Shown here: piece after piece, positions 41,989-53,591 of the stretch
Layout of the letters: every line of letters begins with the position of its first letter
Position numbering within the stretch: the first letter of the stretch is position 1
From: Vespa crabro
Taxonomy: Eukaryota > Arthropoda > Insecta > Hymenoptera > Vespidae
Reading direction: 5' to 3'
DNA length: 64,000 nucleotides
NCBI RefSeq assembly: GCF_910589235.1
Contig: NC_060962.1
Location: 2,367,732-2,431,731 of the forward strand
The notes under the pieces: generated by a model
The model's input: the letters and a program-made list of their open reading frames with translations, nothing else
Database searches by the model: none
What the model was told of the DNA's origin: nothing
Made by a program: the position numbers and the translations under genes

Positions 41989-43648
41989 AGTTGAGATCTT
42001 GATAATGAGAGTAAATATCATTATATATATTATTATAATGATATTATATCTTGTGGTATATATTATTACAAATTTTTAGTCACTCTTATAATTTTTTCTT
42101 TTTTTTCTTCAAACGTAATATTAAAGTATATACATATATAAATATATACATATATTCAGTAATATATAATCTAAATATTTCACGTTAAAGTATTTGAAAA
42201 TGTGCTGGACGAAACCATCCGGTGGTTTCTTCGTTTTCATAAAATATCGAAATAGGAATTTTTTGTGATTTTTTCGCATAACGTACGGGTGAAACCGACT
42301 GACGTTACGCGGCATATGCTACGTCGTTTTAATACCGCACTTATGATTTATGTATTAAGATACATATTCCATCGGTAGCCAAAGGTTCTTTCTCCGCATT
42401 AATGCTGACGTTGATTTTAGAATTGAAGTGTTTCTCGTATTCTCGATATCGTAGCTTTCTCGATACTGAAAAAATTCTGATATTACATGTTCCGAAGGTG
42501 CATCGAAAATAACGGGCGAAATTCGTCAAGTTAAGCTTTACTTACCCATATAACTTGATGTAATACGTATTATTTTTTGTGAAAATTTTCCCCTTTATAT
42601 CTTTATTTTAACGTTATATTTTTGTATTACTCGGGAATTTTTATTCTCTTTCTTTTTTTCCTTTCTTTCTTTTTTACTTTTTTTCTATTTTACATAAAAA
42701 AGCATACGGAAAGCGGTAACGAGAGGACGAATTTGAAATTTTCGTTCGCGTCTATCCACTGTAACAAAGATCGATTTGCGATACGAATAGAATTCGATGC
42801 GATAACAGCAACTAAACCACACGAGCAACGCGAGATCATAAAAGAATGTTCTGAAGATGAAAACTTTTAAAATAGATCCTGATGGGCAGAGGTTTACGAA
42901 TACAAAACAAGTCTTCGATAAAAACCATAATCTTAACCAATGCCAAGATTTATTATTTGTTGTTGATTATATTCTCTAATATCAATAAGTGAAACGCATG
43001 ATGTTGGACTATCAAGGTGCGAATTTCGAATTTGTTATGAATGCGAATTTTTTTCTTTTCTTTGTTTTTTTTTTTGAAGGAGCACTCTCACTCGCTTCTT
43101 TTTCGCGAAGATCTTTGTAATGCCTTTAAATTTTCGTTAATGTTTAAGAATGGAGTGCTGCCGGGCAGTCTCTGTCTGAACGCCATCTTGTAAACGACTT
43201 AAATTAAGAAAAACGTTCATACCAAAAAGTACTCCTGGAAAGATAGTTTGCCGTTGCGTTTCCCAACTTAGTGCTTCTTTCACATCGTACTTCCTTATCC
43301 TTGTGGAAGCTACGACTTCATTCTTTATCTTTTTGACTTTAAAAAGGCCTTCTTTCCTTGATTACCTTATATCTTTTTGTTTTTTTGGATCTCTACATTG
43401 AGCAGCGTTTAGAAAGCTTTGGGAGGAATTTATAATCGACATGGGTGGGTAAAAAGTCTATATCCAAAAAAAATGTGCTTTTCTTTACTTCGACTTTCCT
43501 CTTCAGAGGTTTTTTTATTCAAACTTTTAGTTTAGTATATGTATGTATATGTCTCTCGTCAGTAGTGTAAAAAAGAAATTAAGGACAGATACAAATTTAA
43601 TGAAGGAAAAATCCGCATTATTTTCACACAGATAAATTTAATAATTAT

Positions 43649-43680
<32 letters not shown>

Positions 43681-43688
43681 CACACACA
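43649..43688. repeat. (TG)n(TA)n(CA)n palindromic microsatellite
   Basis: TG dinucleotides, then sixteen bases of TA, then four CA units. Positions 43657-43688 form a perfect 32-bp inverted repeat that could extrude as a cruciform. Alternating purine-pyrimidine throughout also favours Z-DNA. Confidence 0.9.
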
Positions 43689-43984
43689 GTAATTAGACTG
43701 GAGTATTTAAATTGGTACCCGAGAAAATAATAATATAATCTCGAGTGCGAGAAAAAAAAAGAAGAGGAAGAAGAAAAACAAGAAGAAGAAGCGATATATG
43801 GGATGGAAAGAAAGGAAAAGAAATTCTCATGGGACCTAAATTCTTTTATTTTTTAGTCGAGTGGAAAAAAATATAGTATACAATAGGAGCAATGACATTG
43901 CATTCACCAAAGGGTGTTGCGTATTTGTCCGTTTTATGTTATTAAGTTTCCAACGTACTGAAAAGAACGAAGGTAAAAAGTTAG

Positions 43985-44046
43985 AACGAGAGAGAGAGTG
44001 AGAGAGAAAGAGTGAGAGGGAGAGAGAGGAGGAGAGATAGTGGGAG
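43985..44046. repeat. (GA)n tract
   Basis: GA dinucleotides with GTGA and GGGA interruptions, in the gene-poor interval. Confidence 0.9.
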
Positions 44047-46484
44047 GGAAAAATAAAAGGGTGCATTTCATGCAAGGGATAACTGTGGCTTCGTAGCGGT
44101 GCTAATATCGTCGAGGATCTTGCCAAATTGTCGCAGTAAGCGCCTCGACTATGGCATTTTCCGTACATACTAAGCTTTTGCTTTTCTGTAGAGCGATTCT
44201 GCAGAAAATGCCATCTCTCTTTTTGTCTATCTCTCTTTCTCCTTCTCTCTCTCTCTCTTACTTTGAAACCACATTTTCCTTTATCCCCTCTTCCCTCCAT
44301 TCTTTTCTACACGATACTACTCTTTCACCTTGCGGGTTATTAACGTTTCCATTTACTCCATTCTCTGTGGGGTTAATTGACGGTGTACAAGAAGATATTT
44401 TCCGTGGAATCGTTATGGGGCATTCGTTTGAGAAAAATGTTCACTATTCTCTCACGAAATTTCTTCAGTGAATTTTTTCACTCGTCAGTGAAAACGTCAA
44501 TAACGATGTTATATCGTCTATTATTTATCGTGGTTTTTTCTTTACAGATTTTTATTTATTTATTTTTTATTTTTTTTTTATTTTCAGACGTTCCTCGTTA
44601 ATTTTATTTTCTTTAATTTCTTTGTTGCGAAGCGAAAATATGCTTTTATCTTTTCTACAAGATAATGTTTACATTTGATTTACGTATTTTCGCTCGGGAC
44701 GCTTTGCTGGGATCAGCTTCGGATATTATTCAACGTTATATAGCCTTTTTGTAATATTCGTATAGTATAATGTATATTTCGAAGGATACGATGTCCGTCA
44801 TGTGATGGCTCTACGTCTAGTTAGTATTCACTGTATTTTACCGTCCAGTCTGGTGCAAATTACCGAATTATGATTCATAGTCCCTTGATATAGTATAGAG
44901 AGCGTCATATAATCCGCCAAAGAATCCCTTTTATCACGATTATGGATATCAAAGCGTTATAACTATATTGTTTTATATCTTCATTCTGTCCTCTTTTATC
45001 TTTCTATATACATATTTCCTATTTCGTTATTAATAATAATCGTTGCTCGTTCGATTACGTCGTTAACGATCGTACATATTAATGAAGAGGATGAGGATTA
45101 GTGTATGAAAATTATAAAGAGAAGAGCTTTCAGAATGATCGTAATAATATTCTAATAAAAATAATTTTCCTTCATCGAGTGCCTGTGATTAACAAATGAT
45201 TGAACTTTCCTTTTAGATTGTCTAACAGCTATTTAGTTTTTAAGTAAAACTTCTACATAACGTAATATTGTATTTTTTACAAAGTATCTTAAATAATGTA
45301 TCTTAAATATTTTCTATTTTTCATTTTAGGAAAGTTAATACTTTTTAAATCATATATCTTCATTGAGAAATTTGATAGGTTTTAGAACGTTTCAACAGTA
45401 CTTTATTATTTAATAATCGTGGAACATGCTTTATTAGCTTGGGCGTATTATTACTAATAAACGAGTAAAATGGATGACCATCGTAGAAGTGAAATTAGCG
45501 AGGAAATGCGAGACACCGCATAATCACATTAATAATAATCGCTGTGGTTAATGACGTAATATCTTGTCATGTTATTAACGATGCTTCGGTTTAAGCGATA
45601 AGCGATAAGAGATAATGAGAACATCTAAATCATTTTGAATCCGGAGAAACGATTTAAAGCAAAAGGAATTACTTTTCCTTTGAAGATTGAGAAATAATCG
45701 CTTAGCAATCGATAGATTGTTAAGATTTAGTCATAAAGAATTAATTCTATCAATAATATCAAAGTACTATAATTGAAATACTTTACTGAATACTTTTAAA
45801 TTATTTTTACTTGTAACGAATGATAGACTTTGTTAAAAGATAATAATATTACAAAAAGATTTGTATAATTTTCTAGTTTATAATTGTGCACAATTTTTTC
45901 AATTAAACGATGCGATGCTATTTAATAATCATTAAATTAGTATAATATTTTCTAAGTAAAAATAATGTTTTTTTTTTCATATAATTTATCGATCGACTTC
46001 AAAATTTCGGATCAAGTCTAATACGTTTCGTAGATTAATATGTCACTTTTAGTCGATCAATGATAGTTTTCTTTTTTTTTTTCATGCCACCGAAAGTAGT
46101 TTTCTCAACAGTATGAAGAAGCAGCGTCACGACGCGGAAAATAAGAGTGGAAGACGAACCAATGAGTGAACTCGACGAATACGGATCGATGTTGTGTTAA
46201 GTATCGATGGTGTAGCTTGCGGATCTTATGTCCGACTTAATGGGATCGTTACATTACCTCGGACTTATTAGCACTTAGCATTGTTGTTTCGATAAGATTA
46301 AGTATCTACTACTTAGCAAGCATATTTTTTGCTCATATTTCATATTGACATTCTTTTCATTTATAAGTATGATAGAAATTTTATTTTATTTTGTCTTAAT
46401 CTTTAAATATCATTATTTTAATAATCTTTCGTTATTTTCAGGAAGTAAAATAATATGGAATATACATTTTTTTTTCTTTTTACT

Positions 46485-46490
46485 TTTATT
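46485..46490 (-). terminator. Candidate polyadenylation signal of SPH-1
   Basis: AATAAA on the minus strand, about 105 bases beyond the SPH-1 stop codon. The position is plausible; only the hexamer supports it. Confidence 0.4.
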
Positions 46491-46594
46491 ACATAATAAA
46501 GTATATGTGTAATTCAAAAACTACAATTAATCGCGGGTATGAATATCATACAATATTTAAATAAATTTTAAAGAAATCGAACATTTGTCCTCGA

Positions 46595-48112
46595 TTAAGA
46601 TATTGCGGTTTCTTCTTTAATCCAATCTATCATGTAGGATAGGTTCTCATACGTAGTTGGGTATGAAAATCCACAAGATTCGCTCCACGATCCTACACCT
46701 ATATTAAAGAATATTTCAGATTATTATTTTTAAATTGTTCATTAATGGTTACTCAATAATTTACTCAAATCGAATAAAAAGTGTTAGCTTGCCAATTAAT
46801 GTGTTATTTATTATAGCCGGAGCACCGGAGTCACCTATGCAAGGTTTACGATCGTTGGCGATAATGCAAAACATTCGATTAGTCAATTGATATCCGTACT
46901 TCGACGTACACTCTTCGTTACTAATTTTTTGTAAATTAGTTTTTTTCAAGTTCTTGGAGTATGGACCAAGATTCTGTAAGGAGATATTCAACGGTAAAAA
47001 ATATTTTAACGTAGCCGTTTAAAGAATATTCATAATCTGTTATCTCTCTTACCCGTGTCGTTCCCCAACCGACGACAGTAATTTCAGTACCATTCTTGAT
47101 TACCTGATCTTTTTCAGATAATTTAATTGGTTGCTTAAATTTATCAAACACTATCTTCCTTTTTAACTGAAACATAAGATTATTTTTTGTAAAACACTTT
47201 AGTCAGTTAGCTAAGATAGTTAATTAACCGATGATAAAATGCCGTTACCTTTACAAGTCCAATATCGAAATCGTAATTTTGATAATTGAAGGCAGGATGG
47301 ACAACGATCCTTTCAACATTGTACGTCGTACCGTTTTCATAATAATACGTGCTACCTGCTCTAATGTGATATTCTCTAACGTTTATACTGCAAGAAAAGG
47401 AATATTCGAATTTATAGGAGAGAACTTATCAATAGAAACTATACCAGTATACAATATCGAATGAGTTCGAACTGGTCTTGCCTGAGAGCACACTGAGCCG
47501 ATGTTATTATCCACGTATCACTGATAATACTACCGCCGCAAAAATGTTCGACATCGTGACCAAAAATCGTGACATTGTTCTGTAGGGAAACCTGCAGGGA
47601 AAGAATAATTTTCTAAATGTCAAATGGCCCGTAAAGTTCGATCGTACGACGTATACTAACTGCAAATGGATATTCTTCTATAACAGCATTCTCTCCTCCG
47701 ATAATTCTTTGTCCCACTGACTTCAGGCTTATTCTTTTCCGATAATAGTCTGTATGACATTCAAATAAGATGGCGATATCAGCGTATCGTTTACAATTAT
47801 CTTTTCATGAAAATATTTCAATTCAATCGTACGTTATCTATAAATCTTTAATAAGTTCGATTGTTTCTTTAAATTCTGTTAGAATATTTTTATATCTAAC
47901 GCTTTTGAATATTATTATTTTATAGACGATTCTAATATTTTATAACAACTTTTGAATGAATTATATGTGAAATTTTTTAAGAAAAGAATTGTTTTATATT
48001 GTTTTTATGATTAATTGAATAGATGTATGAAAATATTAGGCATACCTGAATCAAAGATGTCAGACGTCCAAGAAGAACCAAGAAAGGAAATTAGTACTAC
48101 CAGCTTGATCAT
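46595..48112 (-). CDS. Trypsin-like serine protease homologue SPH-1, catalytic His replaced by Gln
   Basis: Seven exons on the minus strand: 48112-48046, 47716-47661, 47591-47482, 47387-47249, 47166-47053, 46973-46793, 46698-46595; 256 residues. A signal peptide (MIKLVVLISFLGSSWTS) is followed by a short propeptide and an activation-type site GQR|IIGG (Arg26). The trypsin fold is intact: CGGSIIS, VVGWG, and Cys pairs 42-58, 168-182 and 191-220 by family numbering. The catalytic His is Gln (TSAQC, residue 74). Asp119 (FDIGL) and Ser211 (GDSGAP) remain. The specificity position 189 is Lys205, and the usual SWG is SWS. It should be secreted but is not expected to act as a trypsin. Two introns have GC donors, and the last interrupts the gene after TLIG, where no paralogue has an intron. 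All exon joins keep frame, so this is not an obvious pseudogene. Confidence 0.88.
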
Positions 48113-48149
48113 TTTAGTGTTGTTTGAACGAATAATGGCTCTCATCGTA

Positions 48150-48157
48150 CTATATAA
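48150..48157 (-). promoter_or_regulatory. Candidate TATA box of SPH-1
   Basis: TTATATAG on the minus strand, about 38-45 bases before the ATG. This leaves room for a very short 5' UTR, as in trypsin-3. The motif is common in AT-rich DNA; only position supports it. Confidence 0.4.
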
Positions 48158-51090
48158 AGCTTTTGAAATTCATATATACATGTATAGGATTATATTCTTG
48201 CGTATATCATAAAATTGTTAATTCCTGTAATAATATGACTGGGACAGTTTACTCATCGTCACGATGGGGAATTTGTAAAATATTCGCACGCAAAATGACT
48301 CAAACAGTTATGTAGATAATTTTGAGCTGCATCGTTGTTGCGCCATCAATTCAGAACGTCGTGTTTAAATTTCAGTCTTCGTCTTTAAGGGAATTAAATT
48401 CGGCTGCAGTCGTAGAATTTCTAATATAAATATTCAAGTATTTTCATGTTTTGTAATTAACAATCTTGCTTTGTTAATTTTCATGGAATATATATAAAAT
48501 CTAATTTTATTCTGGATTGCGTATACTTTGTCTAACCTGTTTATATATTTTTTATCTCTATTCAACGAGTAATTTACTTTATTAGATCCAGTTGAAATTT
48601 ATTTTCAGACGGATGAAAAATATTCTATTTCTCTTAGTGTGACATTTTTGAACGTCTACCTACAGACAGAATGAAAAGGCATCGTCAGTGACGTAAAAAA
48701 ATAATATGTTAATTACTTAATTATAACGGCAAGGCTTTATCTAGGATGTTACTTGCGAGTAATTAGTAAGAATTCTAAATTAAAGTAAAAATGCACTTGT
48801 ACATAGGTGCACCATATGGCGAAGCTTGAATGATAATGTACATAAGCTCAGAGTAGTCCGAATTTCGTAATAAAAACTGAAGAGAAAACACGTTGTAATT
48901 GCAATTACGTATGCAGACTTTTGTTGATTTTTTGTGGAAACGAGACCGTGGATTTTCTCTGCCTGACAAAGTAGATACTGTATACATATGAGTATACAAT
49001 GATGAAATATTTTTCGCGAAAATGTGACAAAGTTTTTTCGAATTGTTTTTTATTTTCTTTTATTTCTTTATTCCCCCCCTCCTCATAATACATATATAAT
49101 TTTTCTCATTATCTTCTGTTGTATGATATCGTATAATAAACAAATTTTTTGTTGCATACAAAACGTTTACGAAACGGAAAAAAGCTGAATGTGACTTTTA
49201 CAAATTCGTAAGCATATCGTAAATTTGGTTAAGCTGTTTTCCATTCGATCATTAGACTTTTAATATACGCCATCACCATTGACCTGGCAATTTCTTATCG
49301 ATATTGACGTTGTTGATGCATGCGCACCAATTAAAAAGCCATTTCGGACGATAAAGTCGATCTATATTGGTTTTTACGTTCAACGTATAGCCGTAAGCGA
49401 GGTTTATTGATCTTTTGATAAATTTTATCGATGCTACGAATTCATAATAATTTCCTAACATCGGAATATCCATGACTTTGTGAAGAAAATAATAAAAAGA
49501 TACTCGCTCTAAATTTTTACGAATAAACCAAGGAAAAGTTCTTTTTCTTTTTGCTTTTTTCTTTTTTAATATTAATAATATCGCTAAATTTTTATGACAA
49601 TATACGTTCGTTTAGTCGTAGAATTATTATAATTTCTATTTCAACTATATGATACATTCATTATGTGCCATATCATTAATAATAATAGATGGCTTATTTC
49701 ATGCGGGTTAGTCCATATAATATTTACGTTGCACTCGAGTTCCCGCATTTTCGAAATAGTTCATTCAACTACATAAATTATTACACAGCTTTAACGTTAC
49801 GCTGATGCTATATCCGTTTGCTTAAAAACGGAATAGTTCTTTTATAAATTATCATCTAAGCAATAATGTTTGATATTTAATGTAACCGAATTAAATTAAA
49901 AGAGTTTTAATAAGATTTAATGAAAGTAAACGAAAAGGAATAAATTATTCGCGTTCCATTGGAATTAAAGTACGATATTAATAGAAAAAAAAACAAAACA
50001 AAAAAAAAGAAAAAACAAAAAATACTAAAAAATAGAAAAAAGAATTGCGCGTACGGACGAATATTTCACGGAACATTTATTAAATTCTTTCGTAACGCTT
50101 AACGGAATACGTTAGCTAATAGAAGAAGATAGACGAAGATAGATTTAAAGATAGATTCACATTTAATTCGATGTACGATAACGATTAACGAACTATAACT
50201 TTCCTGTTCGCTGAAAGTAAAATCGAAAAAGTAGTTACGCGGACGACGGAAATGTTAAAATCGTAAATTTCTTTAACAGTGCATTCAAATGAACTAAATA
50301 TTCGTCAGGTGGAGTATATAACGAAGCATTAACCGTTTCCCTTTTGGCGGACTATCGTAAAATTCATTTCCATATATTCTCATTGGATAATACATAGATA
50401 TAAGATATATACACGTATACTATGTGCGCATCGAAGCATTAGAGCATGTGTATCGGTATGTAGGAAGTGAGAGTTTAGCTCGTTAAATACGATGTCTTCT
50501 AATCCGGTAGAGTCCTATCGTAAGATTAAGACGTTTTGGCTAGAAGCATTATCTACTTCCGTTAACGTTCAACATTAATTCACCTCAACCCGTTAAACTC
50601 AGTACCGTTCTTCGTCTCACTGTCTTCCTTCTCTTATCGTTGATTTCCTCCCAAATTCACCGTGACGTTAGCCGTTTCGCAAAATTTTCTAATCTCTCCG
50701 GTATTGCTTCGGTAATTCGAGCGAATCGAAAGTGGAATTAAATGCGGTTACTAATTGTTAATGTTACGAGAACAATTAGCAATTAAAAATTAATCGATAT
50801 TTAAGTAATCTGCTATTAAATTATTTTAATTAAACAACTTATTTTAGAAGTATCTTTATATTTATTTATATTAATTAAATATTATATTGTATAGTATCTT
50901 ATTCAAAAGGAACACTTGAAGATATTTTTGGACGAGATGTATCTTACTTGAAAACACTTCAAATGAATCAATGCTATCGATATCGAAGAGTGTAGTTTGT
51001 TATCAGTATTGCGATTCGAATCGCATCGAGTGAATTTAATATTGTCAGCGATGTTAGATTAGTGTACGTATTTTAGTTTAAGTAGAAAAG
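48158..51090. other. Divergent intergenic region between SPH-1 and trypsin-1
   Basis: About 2.9 kb separates the divergent starts of SPH-1 (minus) and trypsin-1 (plus). It is AT-rich with short A- and T-runs. A 66-codon minus-strand frame at 49273-49473 has a peptide-like composition but no recognised domain. No further exon is supported. Confidence 0.55.
51011..51024. promoter_or_regulatory. 14-bp perfect palindrome upstream of trypsin-1
   Basis: GCGATTCGAATCGC reads identically on both strands and lies about 67 bases before the trypsin-1 ATG, close to a TCAGT initiator-like motif at 51003-51007. It could bind a dimeric factor, or it may be chance. Confidence 0.35.
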
Positions 51091-53591
51091 ATGTTGTATG
51101 TTATTTTCTTCATTTTTTTCGTTTCTCTGTCTGCAGCAGATATACATCCTAGAATTATAGGAGGAACGACTACCACGATAACTGCACATCCATATCAAGT
51201 AATTATAATTAGTTTTTTCTTGTTACTTTAATACAAGGTTGCTTTAAATATTTCTCAAACAGTAAGAATTGTTATATATGTAAAAAGAATATTTATTTTA
51301 ATCATATTTATTAAATAGAAGTCAATTAATTAACAAGTTATTATGCGAGAATATTATACTACAATAGTTTGAATATAACCAAATACTAGTATATATATTT
51401 AATTTATTCAAATATCAACAATATTAATTTCGATTGTTTATTTCATTTAAGGTATCCATCATTTATAAAAATAAACTTCTCTGTGGAGGTTCGATAATAA
51501 GTAAATTATGGATACTAACCGCTGCACATTGCATTGATAGGTTCGTACAAATTTTATCTTTTTAATTAATTTTATTCAAGTTATCACATTTTTCTTTTGA
51601 TTGTGTTTTGCAAATAATATCATTTATAGGCGTTCGATGTTCGAAATGCTGTCGATTTGTTTGAATCTTTCGTAGACAAATCGTTTAAATTTTGAAATTG
51701 TTAATTACTCCGATATATTGTTCTTTCTTTTTTTTTCTTTTCCTTTTTCTTTTACAGTGTAATAGCCCAAGCACTTTCCGTTCGTGTTGGAAGTACTTAT
51801 TTTACTAAAGATGGTACACTCATCCAGAATATAGCTCAACTTATTCCACATAATCTTTATGACGATCATACTTTTGATTATGACGTTGGCTTGATAAAGG
51901 TGAGCGGCAGAAAGCGAAAGCTTTCGAAATATATTTTCTTTTTATTTTATTATCTTATTTTGTCTTGACTGTTCATCGGAGTTCTTAGATTCTTAAATTT
52001 TATCTTATATGCTGTATATCATTCTTAGCAAGATGCAAAGAAACATACCATTTCTACAAAAATGTTTTAAATTGAATTTTTTTTTTCTTAGTTAGCGTCA
52101 GAGCTGAAGTTCAGTTCGACAGTGAATATAGTGAAATTACCTTCGGTGAACGCAAACGTGCCAGGTGGAATCAATGCTATCATCACGGGATGGGGAAAGA
52201 CGGTGAGATTTTTTTCTCTTGGGGGATATATCATTCCGATGAACGCGTACACGTTTCTCACGTTGAGTTAGTTTTGGACGTTGACGCTCGTCGAGACTGA
52301 TTACCGGCGATTTGTGCAAATAACGGGAGTTTGCCGATCGGTCGACATTGTCTGGTTGTCACAACAAACATTCCTCCTGGCTGGTCGAACGTTTGCCGGA
52401 TTTCGATTGGCAAACTGTGAGTCGTTAGAAAAGGGTTACTCCTCTCGTCGATGCCAGCTTTAAATTTCGATCGTATTTTCCTTCTCTTCGGCAAATCTCG
52501 GAACAAAAGCCAGAGGAAATTGAAATTATCCGACAGAAAAGGGGATATAAAAATAACGGCTGTTTAATCCATGAAACGTATATTTTGAAATTTCAGGGAA
52601 CGACGGATACATCTAACGCGTTGCAAGCTCTGACAGTACCTACCATCGATCAACAAAAATGCACCGAAATCTTTCGTAAGAGCCCGTATCAAATCACGCA
52701 GCGAATGATGTGTGCCGGTTATCTCTCCGGTGATAAGGACGCCTGTCAGGTAAAGTAAATTGTTAAAGTGAGTGACATAATTTTTCAGACATTTTTTTCA
52801 AAATGCATAACTGTTTTTAAATTGAAAATGTTGCTTTAAATATCTATGTAGAAGAAAATGTATAAAAAGAAATTGTTATACTTGGATGAAATAGGTCAAA
52901 AATGAAAAAAGAACAATAGTAACTCGTGCATTTTTATTTCCGTTAGAGTTTATCCAGATATTATTCTGTTTAAAAAAGCATCCGAATATTTGTATAATTA
53001 AATAACAAAGCGATACGAATGCCATACTTATAAATTCAGAATAAAATTTTGTTCAGATTTTATTCGATTGAAAAGCTTTCGAATATATATTTAATTAAAT
53101 AACGAAGCGATACAAGAAACGATGAAAGTATCTATCCGATAAATTCTTCAAGTGATATCTTATTTTTTATTTTGAAAGGAATAAAGCGGAATATGTTATA
53201 TTTTAAAATTAGATCGATCAGTGAATATCTCTTACGTCATATTGAATTTCATTCGCGATGGTTTATACATCAAGGAAATAGAGTTTATACATCAAGGAAA
53301 TCATAAGATATTCTTTGCCCTTTTACTTTCTATTGATCAATTTAACTGAAATGTCTTGTTGTTTAGTTTTCACGTATTATTTAAATATAATAATAATTTC
53401 CAATCAAGATATTTCTAATAAATTTCTCATTATTATGATCATAGAGTGATTCCGGCGGACCTCTCGTGTATAATGGCGAACAGATAGGTATCATATCCTG
53501 GGGTTTAAAGTGTGCAACCAAAGGTTATCCTGGAGTATATACAAAAACGTCTGCCATACGTGCTTGGATAACAACTATGACAAAGATATAA
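51091..53591 (+). CDS. Trypsin-like serine protease (trypsin-1) with Ser at position 193
   Basis: Six exons: 51091-51198, 51452-51540, 51758-51899, 52092-52202, 52597-52749, 53445-53591; 249 residues. A signal peptide (MLYVIFFIFFVSLSAA) and short propeptide end at Arg21; the mature chain begins IIGG. The catalytic triad is His62 (TAAHC), Asp108 (YDVGL) and Ser204. The specificity Asp198 (DACQ, position 189) predicts cleavage after Arg or Lys. All six core cysteines are present. The active-site motif reads SDSGGP, so Gly193 of the oxyanion hole is Ser202. The change sits on the first base of the last exon (AGT instead of GGT). Unlike its paralogues, this gene has no intron between signal peptide and mature chain. 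It is the first plus-strand member of the cluster. Secreted and probably active, possibly with altered inhibitor response. Candidate AATAAA signals lie at 53706 and 53738. Confidence 0.92.
52960..53115. repeat. Diverged ~99-bp tandem duplication in the last intron of trypsin-1
   Basis: The stretch around AATTAAATAACAAAGCGATACGA (52996-53018) recurs about 99 bases later as AATTAAATAACGAAGCGATACAA. Upstream TATTC...AAAAGC and TCGAATAT elements match as well. The copies differ at many sites, so the duplication is old. A separate 22-bp direct repeat (TTTATACATCAAGGAAAT twice) lies at 53262-53302. Confidence 0.7.

Larger units (their letters stand above)
26559..46594. other. 20-kb gene-poor interval
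   Basis: No protein family, RNA gene or splice-bounded exon set could be supported here. The first part should hold the 3' UTR of the GT49 gene (candidate AATAAA at 27018-27023 and 27183-27188). The rest is AT-rich DNA with many simple repeats. ORFs at 33685-33879 (64 codons), 38078-38299 and 41636-41935 are short and lack family resemblance. A transcribed noncoding RNA or distal regulatory elements could be present and would not be visible to me. Confidence 0.6.

Noticed and set aside
44151..44601. Two overlapping plus-strand frames of 106 and 74 codons
   Set aside because: Phe/Leu/Ser-rich composition from T-rich DNA; no ATG context, motif or splice evidence.
49273..49473. 66-codon minus-strand frame in the SPH-1/trypsin-1 gap
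   Set aside because: The composition is protein-like (for example LYRPKWLFNWCACINN), but it does not match the trypsin exons and no partner exons were found.
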